Assembly (NCBI GenBank): GCA_903900155.1
Contig: CAIUMD010000059.1
Coordinates: 1-55,737, forward strand
DNA: 55,737 nucleotides
Source of the DNA: an uncultured Caulobacterales bacterium
Lineage (GTDB): Bacteria > Pseudomonadota > Alphaproteobacteria > Caulobacterales > Caulobacteraceae
Direction: 5' to 3'
Below, one piece after another: positions 9,984 to 17,754 of this stretch. Every line of letters begins with the position of its first letter. Positions within the stretch are counted from its first letter, which is position 1. Position numbers and translations under genes: made by a program. The notes below the pieces were generated by a model. That model was not told the DNA's origin. It saw nothing but the letters and a program-made list of their open reading frames with translations, and did not search any database.

Positions 9984-10469
9984 TCAACCGCGAGGCTGAC
10001 GCGGGGCGGACGGGCTTGCGCCTGCGGGTCCGACGGTTCCGGTCGGCGAGAGCCAGCCCGCCACCCGCCCCGAGGCCAGCAGGCCGAGGGTCATGGCGAC
10101 CAGGAAGGCGCCGAGCGGCACACTCGGCTGGCTCAGCGAGGCGATAGCCGGTCCAGGGCAATAGCCGCCCAGGCCCCAGCCGATCCCGAACAGAGCCGAG
10201 CCGACGAACAGCGGCGTCTCCAGTCGCGTGTTGGTCGGTAGGACAAAGCCGGGCTCCAGTAGGGGTCGCTTCCGGCGGCGGGCGAGCCAGAACGCCAGGG
10301 CCGAGACCGGAATCGCCGAGGCCATCACCAGGGCGAGGCTCGGGTCCCAGGTCCCGGTCAGATCCAGGAAGTTGAGCACCTTGTCGGGGTTGGTCATGCC
10401 GGAAATGGCTAGGCCTGCCCCGAACAGCAGGCCCGCAAGGAGGCCGGAAAGGATCTTGCCGAGGGTCAT
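9984..10469 (-). CDS. YeeE/YedE transporter, C-terminal-half subunit
   Basis: 161-residue membrane protein with four to five helices, the second half-size subunit of a YeeE/YedE (TsuA-like) transporter. Motifs are GLLFGAGLAISGMTNPDKVLNFL and the pore-type Cys104 in GGYCPGPA. Start is ATG 10469; longer upstream frames overlap the partner gene. In thiosulfate transporter TsuA, pore cysteines pass the anion by transient interaction, and the paired Cys motifs here fit that. It follows the partner subunit by 7 bases. Confidence 0.88.
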   Translation of the reverse strand: MTLGKILSGLLAGLLFGAGLAISGMTNPDKVLNFLDLTGTWDPSLALVMASAIPVSALAFWLARRRKRPLLEPGFVLPTNTRLETPLFVGSALFGIGWGLGGYCPGPAIASLSQPSVPLGAFLVAMTLGLLASGRVAGWLSPTGTVGPAGASPSAPRQPRG

Positions 10470-10476
10470 GTTGCGC

Positions 10477-10911
10477 TCATCCCGCAAAGAGGTGGCGTCC
10501 GACCGACGCCGTAAAGAATCCGAAGGCCATGAAGACGCCGGTCGCGACGATCGACCGCAACGACAAGCGCGATACGCCGCAGACCCCGTGTCCGCTGGTG
10601 CAGCCATTGGCCATTCCGGTTCCCAGTCCGACCGCCAACCCTGCGACGATCAACACCGGAAGACTGGCCGGCGAGGGTTGCACAAGCGGCCGCTGGAGGA
10701 TCGCGACGGCCAGCAAAGGCCCGAGCAACAGACCCAGCAGGAACGCCAGGCGCCAGATCCGTTCTCCGCCCGGTGTGGCGGCGCGCAGGACCGCGCCAAG
10801 CATGCCGCTCACCCCGGCGATGCGGCCCAGGGTGTGGAACAGCACGAAGACGGCCGAGCCGATCAGGGCGCCGCCCACCAGGGCCTCCACCGGGGTGAAT
10901 TGGGTTTCCAT
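10477..10911 (-). CDS. YeeE/YedE transporter, N-terminal-half subunit
   Basis: 144-residue membrane protein with about four helices, the first half of a split YeeE/YedE sulfur transporter. It shows the family signature NGCTSGHGVCGVSRLS with Cys104 and Cys111. It lies between the rhodanese gene (8-base gap) and the other half-subunit, so the three form one unit with the repressor at 11258. The likely cargo is thiosulfate or another sulfane-sulfur anion, inferred from family and context. Confidence 0.88.
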   Translation of the reverse strand: METQFTPVEALVGGALIGSAVFVLFHTLGRIAGVSGMLGAVLRAATPGGERIWRLAFLLGLLLGPLLAVAILQRPLVQPSPASLPVLIVAGLAVGLGTGMANGCTSGHGVCGVSRLSLRSIVATGVFMAFGFFTASVGRHLFAG

Positions 10912-10919
10912 GGTCGCGC

Positions 10920-11243
10920 CTACCTCGGGCCTTCGATGGGCAGGCCCGCGTCGCGCCAGCCATCGATCCCGCCGGCCAGCAGATAGACCTCATTCGCGCC
11001 GGCCTTCTGCGCCAGCGCCGGCGCATTGGCCTTGGTGCGTCCACCGCTCTTGCAATGGAAGATGATCGGGCGCCCGGCCTCGGCGCCGATCTCGGCCGCT
11101 TCAAGGGCCGACAGGGGCGCGTGGCACGCGCCGGGGATGACCCCCGTTTCCCGCTCGGCGGCTTCGCGGATGTCGACCACGACCGCCCCGGCCTTGGCCA
11201 GGTCGGCCGCGTCGTGAGGCGAGATGTCCCGGACCTTCGTCAT
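10920..11243 (-). CDS. Rhodanese-like sulfurtransferase
   Basis: 107-residue single-domain rhodanese. The active loop HCKSGGRT carries Cys64, which would hold a persulfide taken from thiosulfate or a low-molecular-weight persulfide. VVVDIREAAERETGVIPGACHAPLS split over the CH2A region and GGIDGWRDAGLPIE complete the fold. Start ATG 11243 replaces a longer frame that would run over the repressor's tail. It is a cytoplasmic partner of the YeeE/YedE pair and of the persulfide dioxygenase across the divergent promoter. Confidence 0.92.
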   Translation of the reverse strand: MTKVRDISPHDAADLAKAGAVVVDIREAAERETGVIPGACHAPLSALEAAEIGAEAGRPIIFHCKSGGRTKANAPALAQKAGANEVYLLAGGIDGWRDAGLPIEGPR

Positions 11244-11257
11244 GTCGTGTCTCCTGG

Positions 11258-11587
11258 TCATTCGCCCAGCGTTGGGCAGAAGATATCTCTCAGCACCGCC
11301 AGGATCCGTTCGGCGCGCGCGTCGCAAATCCGGTAGTGCAGCGTCTGAGCTTCACGTCTGTAGGTGACCAGACCGTCCTCCCGCAGCTTCGCCAGATGCT
11401 GCGAAAGCGCCGATTGGCTGAGGCCCACCTGGGCGACCAGCGCGCTCACCGGCATCTCCCCGAAGGTTACCAGGTGGCAGAGCACCAGCAGCCGGTGCGG
11501 GTTGCCCAGCACCTTCAGGAACTGCGCGGCCTCGGCGGCATGGGCCTCAAACTCCGCAACCAACGGGCCTGCGTCGGGGTTTCCCAA
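11258..11587 (-). CDS. Persulfide-sensing ArsR-family repressor (BigR/SqrR type)
   Basis: 109-residue winged-helix repressor. Cys37 (RLLVLCHL) and Cys104 (DIFCPTL) match the two cysteines that form a tetrasulfide or disulfide bridge in SqrR and BigR when persulfides rise, releasing DNA. Cys88 is extra. The recognition helix is VGLSQSALSQHLAKLREDGLV split around the turn. The start is TTG 11587 with an AAGAAAG ribosome site. It is divergent from the metallo-beta-lactamase/SulP/dioxygenase operon, so one regulator probably governs both arms. Regulator type is well supported; direct targets are inferred. Confidence 0.88.
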   Translation of the reverse strand: MGNPDAGPLVAEFEAHAAEAAQFLKVLGNPHRLLVLCHLVTFGEMPVSALVAQVGLSQSALSQHLAKLREDGLVTYRREAQTLHYRICDARAERILAVLRDIFCPTLGE

Positions 11588-11597
11588 TTGCGATCTT

Positions 11598-11640
11598 TCT
11601 TAATTAGAGTTGGCTAAATTAGATTGTCATTATATAAGTG
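11598..11640. promoter_or_regulatory. AT-rich divergent promoter/operator of persulfide cassette
   Basis: The 83-base gap between the repressor and the metallo-beta-lactamase gene is strikingly AT-rich. It holds an imperfect dyad, TTAATTAG near 11600 facing CTAAATTA near 11613, followed by ATTATATAA. AT-rich dyads at such divergent promoters are typical binding sites of BigR-like repressors. Exact boundaries cannot be set from sequence alone. Confidence 0.5.
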
Positions 11641-11670
11641 TCAAGCTGCGACACCGCCAGGAGACGCCAG

Positions 11671-12579
11671 ATGACACCGGAGCTTCAGATTCGCCCGTTC
11701 TTCGACGAAGCGACCAAGACCGTCACCTATCTGGTGTGGGACGCAGCGACCCGCGACGCCGCCATCATCGATCCGGTCCTCGACTACGACCATGCCTCGG
11801 GCGAGGTCGACACCCGCTCGGTGGAGCAGGTGCTCGCGGTCACCAAGGAACTCGGGCTGAAGGTGGTCTGGGCGCTGGAGACCCACGCTCACGCCGACCA
11901 CCTGAGCGGCGCCCCCTACGTCAAGGCGAAAACCGGCGCGAAAGTTGGCATCGGCGAGCATATCCGGGACGTCCAGAAGATCTTCCGGCCGATCTTCAAC
12001 GCCACCGACCTCAAGGTTGACGGCAGCGACTTCGACCATCTGTTCTCGGACTGCGAACCCTTCTGCATCGGGGGCCTCGAGGTCGAGGTCCTGCACACGC
12101 CGGGGCACACCCCGGCCGACATCAGCTACCGGATCGGCGACGCCGTCTTCGTGGGCGACACCCTGTTCATGCCCGACTACGGCACGGCGCGCACGGACTT
12201 CCCCGGCGGCGACGCCCGGCAGCTCTACCGCTCGATCCGCCGCCTGCTGGGCCTTCCGCCCGAGACCCGGCTGTTCATGTGCCACGACTACAAGGCGCCC
12301 GGCCGCGACGCCTACGCCTGGGAGACGACGGTTGGCGAACAGCGCGAGAAGAACGTCCACATCCATGACGGGGTAAGCGAGGACGACTATGTCGCCATGC
12401 GCCAGACCCGCGACGCTACGCTGTCCGCACCGGCGTTGCTGATGCCGTCCATCCAGGTGAACATCCGCGCGGGGCGCTTTCCGCCCGCGGAGGCCAATGG
12501 CGTCCGCTACATGATGGTGCCGGTGAAACTAAAGGACGCGACCACCGGGACCGAGGCCCTTGGTCCCGTGGCCCGGTGA
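11671..12579 (+). CDS. Metallo-beta-lactamase-fold sulfur hydrolase/dioxygenase (Blh-like)
   Basis: 302-residue cytoplasmic metallo-beta-lactamase-fold protein. The metal motif THAHADHL (His72, His74, Asp76, His77) is followed by HTPGHTPADIS and the Asp in VGDTLFMPDYG. The longer form with a C-terminal IQVNIRAGRFPPAE segment resembles Blh, the protein encoded with BigR and taken to remove persulfides. A GGAG ribosome site precedes ATG 11671. Its stop overlaps the SulP start (GTGA). A second, shorter family member lies two genes on, so the operon has two related enzymes. Confidence 0.88.
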   Translation: MTPELQIRPFFDEATKTVTYLVWDAATRDAAIIDPVLDYDHASGEVDTRSVEQVLAVTKELGLKVVWALETHAHADHLSGAPYVKAKTGAKVGIGEHIRDVQKIFRPIFNATDLKVDGSDFDHLFSDCEPFCIGGLEVEVLHTPGHTPADISYRIGDAVFVGDTLFMPDYGTARTDFPGGDARQLYRSIRRLLGLPPETRLFMCHDYKAPGRDAYAWETTVGEQREKNVHIHDGVSEDDYVAMRQTRDATLSAPALLMPSIQVNIRAGRFPPAEANGVRYMMVPVKLKDATTGTEALGPVAR

Positions 12580-14336
12580 ACCTGAGGCGCTACCTTCCGA
12601 TCCTCGATTGGGGGTCACGTTATGGGCGCGAAACCCTGGCCAACGATCTCCTGGCCGCGGTCATCGTGACCATCATGCTGATCCCGCAGTCGCTGGCCTA
12701 TGCGATGCTGGCGGGGCTGCCGCCCCAGGTGGGTCTCTACGCCAGCATCGCCCCCCTCATCGCCTACGCCATCTTCGGAACCAGCCGCACGCTGGCGGTG
12801 GGTCCCGTCGCCGTCGTTTCCTTGATGACCGCCGCCGCGGTCGGCAATGTCGCCACGCAGGGCACGCCGGAATACTTGGGCGCGGCGGTCACCCTGGCCT
12901 TCCTGTCCGGGTTGTTTCTCCTCGCCATCGGCCTGTTCCGGCTGGGCTTCCTGGCCAACTTCCTGAGCCATCCGGTGATCTCCGGCTTCATCACGGCCTC
13001 GGGCCTGCTGATCGCCGCCAGCCAGCTGAAGCACCTTTTGGGCGTGCCAGCCGGCGGTGACACCCTCGTCGAGATCGGCGCCGAACTCGCCGGATCGATC
13101 ACCGGGATCAACCTGCCCACCGCCTTGATCGGGGTCGCTGGCCTGGCCTTTCTATTCTGGGTCAGGCGGGGACTGCAGCCGCTACTCCAGAGGTTCGGCC
13201 TGTCGCCGCGAACGTCGAGCATGCTGGCGAAGGCCGGGCCCGTCCTGGTCGTCGCCGCCTCGACCGTGGCGGTCTGGGCGCTGGACCTCGGCGCGGCCGG
13301 CGTCCGCACGGTGGGCGCAATTCCCAAAGGCCTGCCGCAGGTCACCTTGCCGCCGCTGGATCCCGCCGCCTGGGTCGCCCTGGCCATCCCCGCCCTGTTG
13401 CTGTCGGTCGTCGGCTTCGTGGAATCGGTCTCCGTCGCCCAGACCCTGGCCGCAAAAAGACGCCAGCGGATCGATCCCGACCAGGAGTTGATCGCGCTCG
13501 GCGCCTCGAACCTCGGATCGGCGTTTTCCGGAGGCTTTCCCGTCACCGGGGGGTTCGCCCGCAGCGTGGTCAACTTCGACGCTGGCGCGGAGACCCCGGC
13601 GGCCGGCGCCTACACCGCCGTAGGCATCGCGGTGGCGACGCTCTTCCTCACGCCGCTGATACGCGACCTGCCAAACGCCACCCTGGCGGCCACGATCATG
13701 GTCGCAGTGCTGTCGCTGGTCGACCTGAAGGCGCTGGCCCGGACCTGGTCTTATTCCCGGGCCGATTTCGCGGCCATGGCTGTGACCATCCTCCTGACCT
13801 TGGGGATGGGCGTGGAGGCCGGCATCATCGCGGGCGTCGGCCTGTCGCTGGCGCTCTTTCTTTACCGGGGTTCCCGTCCGCACGTGGCGATCGTGGGCCG
13901 GGTGCCGGGCACCGAGCACTTCCGGAATGTCCTGCGCCACCAGGTGGAGACCGTTCCCGGCATCATCACCGTGCGGGTGGACGAGAGCCTGTTCTTTGCC
14001 AATGCGCGCTACCTTGAGGACACGGTGTACGACCTGATCGCGAAGGATCCCTCGATCCGGCACCTCGTCCTGATGTGTTCGGCGGTCAACGAGATCGACG
14101 CCAGCGCGCTCGAAAGCCTGGAGGCGATCAACGCGCGCCTGAAGGACGCGGGCGTCACATTTCATCTTTCGGAGGTGAAGGGTCCCGTCATGGACCGGCT
14201 GCAGCGCTCCCACTTCCTGCAGTCGCTCACCGGAGAGGTCTATCTCTCCCAACATGAGGCGATCCAGCGGCTCAAAGTCCAGACGCTGACACAGAAGCCC
14301 AGCGATCCAGGCTTCAATCTTGGAGCGGACATATGA
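12576..14336 (+). CDS. SulP-family anion permease with STAS domain
   Basis: 586-residue inner-membrane permease of the SulP/SLC26 family, starting with GTG 12576. About 10-12 helices include the family blocks IMLIPQSLAYAMLAGLPPQ and GPVAVVSLMTA. A cytoplasmic STAS domain occupies about residues 440-560 (FFANARYLEDTVYDLI, SAVNEIDASALESLEAIN). The cargo could be sulfate, sulfite or bicarbonate. Lying between two persulfide-type hydrolases, export of the sulfite or sulfate they produce is a reasonable inference. It overlaps both neighbours by four bases, indicating tight coupling. Confidence 0.93.
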   Translation: MNLRRYLPILDWGSRYGRETLANDLLAAVIVTIMLIPQSLAYAMLAGLPPQVGLYASIAPLIAYAIFGTSRTLAVGPVAVVSLMTAAAVGNVATQGTPEYLGAAVTLAFLSGLFLLAIGLFRLGFLANFLSHPVISGFITASGLLIAASQLKHLLGVPAGGDTLVEIGAELAGSITGINLPTALIGVAGLAFLFWVRRGLQPLLQRFGLSPRTSSMLAKAGPVLVVAASTVAVWALDLGAAGVRTVGAIPKGLPQVTLPPLDPAAWVALAIPALLLSVVGFVESVSVAQTLAAKRRQRIDPDQELIALGASNLGSAFSGGFPVTGGFARSVVNFDAGAETPAAGAYTAVGIAVATLFLTPLIRDLPNATLAATIMVAVLSLVDLKALARTWSYSRADFAAMAVTILLTLGMGVEAGIIAGVGLSLALFLYRGSRPHVAIVGRVPGTEHFRNVLRHQVETVPGIITVRVDESLFFANARYLEDTVYDLIAKDPSIRHLVLMCSAVNEIDASALESLEAINARLKDAGVTFHLSEVKGPVMDRLQRSHFLQSLTGEVYLSQHEAIQRLKVQTLTQKPSDPGFNLGADI

Positions 14337-15085
14337 TTTTTCGACAACTGTTCGAGCGGGAGTCTTCAACCTACACCTACTTGTTGGCGTGCTCGGAGAC
14401 CCGCCAGGCCGTCCTGCTGGATCCCGTGATCGAGACGCTGGAGCGGGACATGGCGGTCTTGCAAGAGCTCGACCTGACCCTCGCTTACACGCTCGAGACC
14501 CACATCCATGCCGACCACCTGACCTCGGCCTGCCGCCTGCGCAGCCTTGCGGGCAGCAAGATCGCCTGCCCCGCCGCGGACGCGCTCGGCTGCGCGGACC
14601 TGGGCGTCGCGGAGGACCGGCCCCTGAAGGTCGGCGCGCTCACCTTGCAGCCGCTGTTCACGCCGGGCCACACGGACACTCACCACAGCTATGTGGTGGA
14701 GACGCCTAGCGCGACCCGAGTGTTCACCGGAGACGCCCTGCTCATCGACGGCTGCGGTCGCACCGATTTCCAGAGCGGTGACGCGGCGACCCTCTACCGC
14801 TCGGTGACCGAGAAGATCTTCGGCCTGGGCGACGACGCCCTGGTGTTCCCGGCCCACGACTACAACCACCGACACGCTTCCACCGTGGCTCAAGAGCGCG
14901 AACGAAACCCACGGCTCGGGGGCGGCAAGACCCGCGAAGAGTTCGTGCGGATCATGGCCGAGCTGAACCTGCCCTATCCGAAGAAGATGGATCTGGCGGT
15001 TCCCGCCAACCAGCTCTGCGGCGACTGCCCTGACGATACCGAACGAGCGCTCCGCGCGCTCGAGAACAAGTCAATCCAAGGCTGA
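14333..15085 (+). CDS. Persulfide dioxygenase, ETHE1-like
   Basis: 250-residue metallo-beta-lactamase-fold enzyme of the ETHE1 family, which oxidises glutathione persulfide to sulfite with O2 and mononuclear Fe(II). Motifs are THIHADHLTS (His57, His59, Asp61, His62), FTPGHTDTHHSY, TGDALLIDGCGRTDFQSGD and FPAHDYNHR. CGRTDFQ is diagnostic of persulfide dioxygenases against glyoxalase II. The PDO tail with ANQLCGDCP is also present. ATG 14333 overlaps the SulP stop (ATGA). Confidence 0.93.
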   Translation: MIFRQLFERESSTYTYLLACSETRQAVLLDPVIETLERDMAVLQELDLTLAYTLETHIHADHLTSACRLRSLAGSKIACPAADALGCADLGVAEDRPLKVGALTLQPLFTPGHTDTHHSYVVETPSATRVFTGDALLIDGCGRTDFQSGDAATLYRSVTEKIFGLGDDALVFPAHDYNHRHASTVAQERERNPRLGGGKTREEFVRIMAELNLPYPKKMDLAVPANQLCGDCPDDTERALRALENKSIQG

Positions 15086-15144
15086 ATTGGGGGCCTGGCC
15101 GCATCCGCGTCCGTCACCTCTCCACAACTCCAGGAGACCTGAGC

Positions 15145-15672
15145 ATGAAACTGTTGGCCATCACCCTCATCGCCGCCGCGCTGGCGACCGGCGCCAGCGC
15201 CGAACCGCGGCCCGTCCCGAATTATGGCGCCGTCGCACAGCTCCCCGACGCCAAGGAGCGGCCAGAGCCGTCCCGGACCTACAAGGTCGTCTTCGATGTC
15301 TCGAAGGGCGAGCCTGGATCGACCAAACCCTCCCAAGGGCTCGATCGGGTGGCGCGCTACGTCAACATGCTCGCTGAAGGCGGGGTCTCGCGGCAGCGCC
15401 GCCAGATCGTCGTGGTGCTGCACGGCCCCGCCACCGAGGCTGTGATGACCGACGAGGCCTTCGCACGCCGTCATCCGGGCGCGAAGAACCCCAATGCTCA
15501 ACTGATCGCCGAGTTGGAAACCGCCGGGGTCGACGTACGGGTCTGCGGCCAGGCGATGGCGGCGATGAAGATCGCTCCAGGCGACGTGCTGCCCGGCGTG
15601 CAGATCGATCTCGCCGCGCTGATGACCGTCACCCACAAGCAGTTCGAGGGCTATGCCTTGGTCGTCAACTGA
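15145..15672 (+). CDS. Exported DsrE-like protein
   Basis: 175-residue protein with a signal peptide (MKLLAITLIAAALATGASA) and a DsrE/DsrF-like fold. YKVVFDVSKG begins the fold and QIVVVLHGPATEAVM follows. The single conserved Cys134 in VRVCGQAM could carry sulfane sulfur. DsrE proteins move persulfide sulfur between partners; export would place this one in the periplasm. GGAG precedes ATG 15145, 59 bases after the dioxygenase, so it is probably the same transcript. Confidence 0.85.
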   Translation: MKLLAITLIAAALATGASAEPRPVPNYGAVAQLPDAKERPEPSRTYKVVFDVSKGEPGSTKPSQGLDRVARYVNMLAEGGVSRQRRQIVVVLHGPATEAVMTDEAFARRHPGAKNPNAQLIAELETAGVDVRVCGQAMAAMKIAPGDVLPGVQIDLAALMTVTHKQFEGYALVVN

Positions 15673-15738
15673 CGGCGGGCGCGAATTCGCCCCAACCGGA
15701 GACAGCGCCATGATGGCGCGAAGATTCAAGGAGATCGC

Positions 15739-16527
15739 ATGCTTTCTCGTCTGATCGCCGCTATCGCGGTCGCGGCGTTCGCCGCCGGCGCGGCAGTCGC
15801 TGGCCCGGTGCACGTCTATGGTCCCGGCGGACCCGCGCCGGCAATGAAAGAGGCCGCCGCCGGCTTCGCCGCCAAGCGCGGCGTCAAGGTCGAGGTGGTC
15901 GCTGGGCCCACGAAGGATTGGATCGTCCAGGCCAAGGGCGACGCCGACGTGATCTACAGCGGGTCGGAGACCATGATGAGCGACTTCATGGTCGCCCTGG
16001 ACGGACAAATTGTGCCGTCCACCGCCGAGCCGCTCTATCTGCGCCGCTCGGCCATTCTCGTGCGCAAAGGCAATCCTAAACGCATCAAGGGTCTCCGGGA
16101 CCTCATGAAACCGGGTCATCGCGTCTTGGTGGTCAACGGCGCGGGCCAGAACGGGCTGTGGGAGGACATGGCCGGACGAACGGGCGACATCGCATCCGTT
16201 CGTAGCTTGCGCCGCAACATCGCGAGCAATGCGGCGACGAGCGCAGACGCCAAGGCCGCCTGGATCGCCGACGAAAGCCTGGACGCCTGGATCATCTGGA
16301 ACATCTGGCAGGTCGCCAACCCCCAGCTCGCCGATGTGGTGGAGGTGGAGCCACAGTATCGGATCTATCGCGATACCGGCGTTGCCCTGACGCACGCCGG
16401 GCAGGTCAACGACGACGCCAAGGCGTTCGCCGCTTATCTGGCCTCGCCGGAGGCCGGGCGGATCTTCGCACGGTGGGGCTGGATCGTACCCGCGACCCGC
16501 GCAGGCCATAAGCAGCCGTCCCGTTGA
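15739..16527 (+). CDS. Periplasmic substrate-binding protein (ModA-like fold)
   Basis: 262-residue exported protein with a signal peptide ending in AAVAG and the type II periplasmic binding fold of the ModA/accessory-colonisation group. Features are HVYGPGGPAPAMKEAAAGFA, DVIYSGSETMMSDF and LRRSAILVRKGNP, a fold that binds oxyanions such as molybdate. No permease or ATPase gene accompanies it. The ligand is unknown; a sulfur or arsenic oxyanion would fit the context. It follows the DsrE-like gene and precedes a second binding protein. Confidence 0.8.
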   Translation: MLSRLIAAIAVAAFAAGAAVAGPVHVYGPGGPAPAMKEAAAGFAAKRGVKVEVVAGPTKDWIVQAKGDADVIYSGSETMMSDFMVALDGQIVPSTAEPLYLRRSAILVRKGNPKRIKGLRDLMKPGHRVLVVNGAGQNGLWEDMAGRTGDIASVRSLRRNIASNAATSADAKAAWIADESLDAWIIWNIWQVANPQLADVVEVEPQYRIYRDTGVALTHAGQVNDDAKAFAAYLASPEAGRIFARWGWIVPATRAGHKQPSR

Positions 16528-16641
16528 GCCCTCCGCTGTGACCGCTGACGGCCTTGCCGCCACCAACCTGCCTCACGACACCTCGGCTGCCGTCGGGCCG
16601 CAAATCCGCGGTTACGGCGCCTCCGTAAACAGGAACCGCAG

Positions 16642-17754
16642 ATGACCTCGGACCGATCGTCGATGAACGCCCTCCCGGCGATCGCCATAAGTCGGCGCAG
16701 CTTGTTCGCCGCGGGCTTGGCGGCAGGCGCGGCTGTTGGCCCGGGCGGGATGGCCATCGCCGCCTCGTCACCGGCCATGAGCATCGCGGCCACGCCCAAT
16801 CCGCACGTCTTCCCGCTGGTGCTTGCCATGAGCCTTAATCCCTCGCTGCCGGTCAAACTGTTGGCCGTGGCGGAATCGCGAGAGTTCGACAGCCTGCTCG
16901 CGTCCGGCCAAGCCGACGCCCTGCTGGCCATGACCTATATAGCGGCGCAGAAGCGGGGTTCCGGAGCGGTGGACGACCTGCGCCTCCACACCATCACGAC
17001 CTGGCGCGGTTTCTTCCAGGTGGCCGCCGAGGACGTCCGGACATTGCGGGACCTCAAGGGCCGGACCACCATCGTGAGCGGCCCGGTCGGCCCCGGTCGC
17101 GGGGGCGGTGGAGATCTGATCTTCCAGGCCGCGGCGCGCCGCCAGGGACTGGATCCCTCCCGCGACATGTACGTGGAGTATGTGCCGGTCGCGCAAGGCG
17201 CCATGCGCGTCCTTGCCGGCCAGGCCGCCGCGATCACCATTCCCAGTCCCGGGAGCACCGGCCTCGTGCTGCGATCCGGCATGCGACCGCCTGCGTCTCC
17301 TGGGCTCGGCGCGAGCGCCGACGGCAAACCTATCGGCGCCCCATCTCCCCGCCTCATTGCCATCGATCTGCAGGCCGTGTTCTCGGGCTATCGGTCCTTT
17401 CCGGCCGGACAATTGCCGCTGGGCGGATTCCATGCCACCGAGCGCATGCTGGCGGACGCGCAGAAGCGACGGACGCTCGATCGGATCACACAAGCCTACG
17501 GCGATGCGGCGGAAAAACTCACCGCCGAACCGGATCGCTATGCGCCGATCGTGGCGACGGCCTATTCCCGCTTCTTCGGGCACATCGGCGCCGGCAACCC
17601 CTCGGGGACTCTGCTCGCCCGATCGCTGACGGCCGGCGATCTGGTGTACCGGACCGCTCGGCCGACCAAGGCCGACGGGAAGGATCTCGCGGCCTTCCTG
17701 GGGGAAATTCTCGGCAAGCCGGTCCCAGCGGAGTTTCTCGCCGGCGGCGGCTAA
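16642..17754 (+). CDS. Tat-type exported ABC-like solute-binding protein
   Basis: 370 residues. The N-terminus SRRSLFAAGLAAGAA looks like a twin-arginine export signal, so the protein may carry a cofactor or fold before export. The body resembles NMT1/TauA-type binding proteins: FDSLLASGQADALLAMTYIAAQ, LKGRTTIVSGPVGPGRGGGGD and AAAITIPSPGSTGLV. No ABC permease or ATPase is nearby. It may instead deliver ligand to the adjacent sensor kinase, whose gene ends on the opposite strand four bases into this one. That role is inference. Confidence 0.75.
   Translation: MTSDRSSMNALPAIAISRRSLFAAGLAAGAAVGPGGMAIAASSPAMSIAATPNPHVFPLVLAMSLNPSLPVKLLAVAESREFDSLLASGQADALLAMTYIAAQKRGSGAVDDLRLHTITTWRGFFQVAAEDVRTLRDLKGRTTIVSGPVGPGRGGGGDLIFQAAARRQGLDPSRDMYVEYVPVAQGAMRVLAGQAAAITIPSPGSTGLVLRSGMRPPASPGLGASADGKPIGAPSPRLIAIDLQAVFSGYRSFPAGQLPLGGFHATERMLADAQKRRTLDRITQAYGDAAEKLTAEPDRYAPIVATAYSRFFGHIGAGNPSGTLLARSLTAGDLVYRTARPTKADGKDLAAFLGEILGKPVPAEFLAGGG

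Noticed and set aside
14974..16566. 530-residue minus-strand frame across the dioxygenase, DsrE and binding-protein genes
   Set aside because: It spans three plus-strand genes with signal peptides and motifs, has no motif of its own, and is a shadow.
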